NCBI GenBank assembly: GCA_964355075.1
Contig: CAYHCF010000003.1
Location: 62,001 to 126,000 of the forward strand
Direction of reading: 5' to 3'
Length of the DNA stretch: 64,000 nt
Source: B1 sp964355075
GTDB taxonomy: Bacteria; Bacteroidota; Bacteroidia; UKL13-3
Below, piece after piece: positions 61,731 to 64,000 of the stretch. The translations under genes and the position numbers were made by a program. The notes under the pieces were generated by a model. It ran no database searches. It was not told the DNA's origin and saw nothing but the letters and a program-made list of their open reading frames with translations. The stretch's first letter is position 1. Each line of letters opens with the position of its first letter.

Positions 61731-63116
61731 ATGGACATTAAAGATATTAAAGTTACCTATTTTCTGGGCATTGGTGGAATCGGAATGAGTGCCATTGCCA
61801 GATATTTTAAACATTCAGAAATTGAAGTTATCGGATATGACAGAACCAATACCCCCCTTACAAAAACACTCGAGGCGGAAGGCATGTTCATCCATTATTT
61901 TGATGATGTGGCTTTTGTAAAAAGTTTAAATCTGGATCCCCGGCATACATTAGTTATTATTACTCCTGCCATACCAAAAAATCATCAGGAATGGAACTAT
62001 TTTAAGAAACATAATTTTACCATACAAAAAAGATCAGAGGTTTTAGGTACATTGAGTAAGGCCTGCAAAACCATTGGGGTTGCAGGCACCCATGGAAAAA
62101 CAACAACCTCAACAATAATAGCACACGTTTTAACGCAAAGTCAGATAGGTTGTAATGCATTTCTTGGAGGAATATCCTCAAATTATCAAACTAATTTATT
62201 GTTACACCAAGCGGCAAACAGTTTGCCTTCTGCAGAACAATTTACAGTGGTTGAAGCCGATGAGTTTGATCGTTCATTCTTGACTTTACATCCTTTTATT
62301 TCAATTATTACGTCAACCGATGCAGATCATCTCGACATCTACGGAGCGCATGGGGCCATGCAGCAATCATTTTTAGATTATGCCAACAGGTTAGTGAAGG
62401 GAGGAACGCTTTTTATTAAATATGGTTTAGAAATTGAAAAGAAACTATCGGTTCATCACTTTACCTATGGCTTTGATCCCAAAGCGGATATTTATGCCGA
62501 CTCAATTAAAATAAATGAAGCGGAACATATATTTGACTTACATATAGCAGGAAAGCATATTAAGGAGTTAAGTCTGGGTATTCCAGGGTTGCACAATGTT
62601 GAGAATGCCATTGCTGCCTCTGCAGCCTGTTTATTGGCAGGTGTAACTGAAGACGAATTGAGGCAGGCTCTCCTGTCTTTTAAAGGAGTAAAACGTCGGT
62701 TCGAATACGTTATCAAAACAAATGAGCAAATATTCATTGATGATTATGCACATCATCCGGAAGAAATAAAGGCGATAATAAGTTCAGTAAAACAAATGTA
62801 TCCCAACCATAAGCTGGTAGCTGCATTTCAACCTCACTTATATACCCGGACGAGAGATTTTGCAGATGCATTTGCCGAATCTCTGTCAATGGCCGATCAA
62901 TTGTTTTTGCTGGAGATATATCCTGCCCGCGAACTCCCGATAGAGGGGGTAAATTCACAAATGATTTTAAATAAGATGAGCTCAAAAGAAAAAATCCTTT
63001 GCTCTAAACAAGAGTTGATCGCCTATGTAAAACAACAAAGACCTAAGTTGTTTTTAACACTCGGTGCGGGAGATATTGATGCATTGGTTCAACCTATAAA
63101 AGAAGCACTGATTTAA
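61731..63116 (+). CDS. murC: UDP-MurNAc:L-Ala ligase MurC
   Basis: The 461-residue enzyme attaches L-alanine to UDP-MurNAc. It begins with YFLGIGGIGMSAIARYF, has GVAGTHGKTTTSTI at about 115, EADEFDRSFL, TDADHLDIYG, IDDYAHHPEEIKAII and FQPHLYTRTRDF. Length is normal. It follows murG by 6 bases and precedes ftsQ by one base. Confidence 0.96.
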   Translation: MDIKDIKVTYFLGIGGIGMSAIARYFKHSEIEVIGYDRTNTPLTKTLEAEGMFIHYFDDVAFVKSLNLDPRHTLVIITPAIPKNHQEWNYFKKHNFTIQKRSEVLGTLSKACKTIGVAGTHGKTTTSTIIAHVLTQSQIGCNAFLGGISSNYQTNLLLHQAANSLPSAEQFTVVEADEFDRSFLTLHPFISIITSTDADHLDIYGAHGAMQQSFLDYANRLVKGGTLFIKYGLEIEKKLSVHHFTYGFDPKADIYADSIKINEAEHIFDLHIAGKHIKELSLGIPGLHNVENAIAASAACLLAGVTEDELRQALLSFKGVKRRFEYVIKTNEQIFIDDYAHHPEEIKAIISSVKQMYPNHKLVAAFQPHLYTRTRDFADAFAESLSMADQLFLLEIYPARELPIEGVNSQMILNKMSSKEKILCSKQELIAYVKQQRPKLFLTLGAGDIDALVQPIKEALI

Positions 63117-63117
63117 A

Positions 63118-63912
63118 ATGACTCTAAACTGGGGTAAAATAGGGTTAATTGCACGAAAAATTGGCATCCTGCTCTTCTGGACGGTGATGCTTTCGGGTTT
63201 GTTGTGGGTTTTGTATTATGTAAACAGACAGGAAGGAGAAGCAGGATGTAAGAAGGTAAGTGTTAGTATCAAACCTGCTGAATTGCAATTTTACAACAGG
63301 CAACGGGTTTTAGAAGTTATCCGCCAGGGTTTGAATAACGACGAAAAATTAATAGGGTTACCCATGGCTGAAATAAAAATACCTGAATTAGAGAAGGCCC
63401 TCATGAATCAACCCCTTATTGAAAATGCTGACGCTTACTCGGATTTATCAGGCGTTTTAAATATAGCTGTAAGGCAGCGAAGGCCTATCTTACGTGTGAT
63501 TCGGTATGATGGAACCCAATATTACCTGGATCAATTTGGAATCAAAATTCCATTGTCACAACACTTTTCGGCACGGGTTCCCATCGCCAATGGTAATATT
63601 TTTGAACGTTATGAGCGGGGAGATTCAGTGTACTCTTTTGTAGGAAACCAACTGTTTAAAGTGGCTTCATATGTTGATAAAGATTCATTCTTAAAGGCAC
63701 TAATTGAGCAGATATTTGTAAGAGCCGATAATGATTTAATTCTGATACCTAAAATCGGGAATCAAATAATCATTTTTGGCAATGCCGAAAATCTGGGACT
63801 CAAGTTTAGAAAACTTTTGGTATTTTATCGTGAGGGATTCAATAGAACGGGATGGAATAAATACAAAAGCATTGACGTCAGATTTGAAGGTCAGGTAATT
63901 TGTAAAAAATAA
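63118..63912 (+). CDS. ftsQ: FtsQ-like division protein
   Basis: The 264-residue protein has one membrane helix at about 14-35 (GILLFWTVMLSGLLWVLYYV) and a periplasmic part with a POTRA-like first segment and a second domain (LRVIRYDGTQYYLDQFGIKIP, in part, resembling the FtsQ core). Position between murC and ftsA, the usual FtsQ place, confirms the call. It recruits other divisome proteins through FtsL and FtsB. Confidence 0.85.
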   Translation: MTLNWGKIGLIARKIGILLFWTVMLSGLLWVLYYVNRQEGEAGCKKVSVSIKPAELQFYNRQRVLEVIRQGLNNDEKLIGLPMAEIKIPELEKALMNQPLIENADAYSDLSGVLNIAVRQRRPILRVIRYDGTQYYLDQFGIKIPLSQHFSARVPIANGNIFERYERGDSVYSFVGNQLFKVASYVDKDSFLKALIEQIFVRADNDLILIPKIGNQIIIFGNAENLGLKFRKLLVFYREGFNRTGWNKYKSIDVRFEGQVICKK

Positions 63913-63924
63913 AAAAGGAGAAGT

Positions 63925-64000
63925 ATGTCATCGGAATTAAAAATTATTGTAGGATTGGATATTGGTACCACTAAGGTTTGCGCTATTGTGGGTCAGAAAA
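63925..64000 (+). CDS. ftsA: FtsA, N-terminus only, cut by window edge
   Basis: The first 25 codons are present, with the ATPase phosphate-1 motif GLDIGTTKVCAIVG at residues 10-23. FtsA is the actin-like membrane tether for FtsZ. A purine-rich AAAAAAGGAG lies 5-14 bases before the ATG, one of the few clear Shine-Dalgarno-like sequences in the window. Confidence 0.92.
   Translation, partial: MSSELKIIVGLDIGTTKVCAIVGQK

Noticed and set aside
1..64000. tRNA, rRNA, riboswitch, prophage or transposase genes
   Set aside because: I read the intergenic gaps by eye and saw no cloverleaf-like tRNA, known riboswitch core or mobile-element gene; a covariance-model scan would be decisive.

Overview
The window is an AT-rich bacterial chromosome segment from a member of the Bacteroidota. 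Support comes from two PorP/SprF-family proteins and a GldJ lipoprotein of the gliding/type IX secretion (T9SS) machinery, three proteins ending in the CHU_C (type B) gliding-motility C-terminal domain and one with a type A sorting domain, exact TAnnTTTG promoter elements, few visible Shine-Dalgarno sequences and many TTG/GTG starts. It carries essential housekeeping genes (polA, pheT, rny, the dcw cluster), so it is chromosome and not a plasmid or phage. I found no rRNA, tRNA, CRISPR array, transposase or prophage.

Layout. 0-4 kb: the N-terminus of a probable porU sortase gene (minus, cut by the edge), two porP/sprF paralogues and gldJ. 4-15 kb: a secreted SBBP-repeat protein (minus), then an ECF sigma factor, a membrane protein with a periplasmic CHU_C domain, and a 2069-residue secreted PKD-like protein. 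The three CHU_C proteins flank the sigma gene, and this is the most interesting block. 15-30 kb: a hypothetical protein, thymidine kinase, two tandem GT4-type glycosyltransferases, a VWA-domain membrane protein, fabG, an MsbA-like ABC exporter, a GT2 glycosyltransferase with a polysaccharide deacetylase, a DUF721/DciA-like protein, ftcD and a spermidine-synthase-like protein. 30-40 kb: a HiPIP lipoprotein, polA, a HutD-family protein, a compact operon of TonB-dependent receptor, LytS-type kinase and LytTR regulator, and an Mrp/NFU iron-sulfur pair. 40-51 kb: a gene remnant, rny, zapA with a small coiled-coil partner, pheT, a CoA-binding protein, a TPR lipoprotein, a retropepsin-like protein, a type A T9SS cargo and an O-antigen-ligase/TPR protein. 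51-64 kb: the dcw cluster in the order mraZ, rsmH, ftsL, ftsI, murE, mraY, murD, ftsW, murG, murC, ftsQ, ftsA (partial), headed by a three-box MraZ operator. murF is not in it.

How the parts work together. The outer-membrane and secretion genes (porU, porP x2, gldJ) are close to candidate cargo carrying CHU_C domains. The sigma factor and its membrane partner are placed to control cargo expression. The dcw cluster makes meso-diaminopimelate-type peptidoglycan precursors (DNPR motif in MurE) and the division machinery, and zapA lies in a separate pheT-zapA-rny block.

Intergenic regions are rich in short dispersed repeats, several in two or more copies here, including one inside the dcw cluster between murD and ftsW, and in one perfect 28-bp-arm palindrome. 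All functional calls come from reading motifs by eye; no database search was run.
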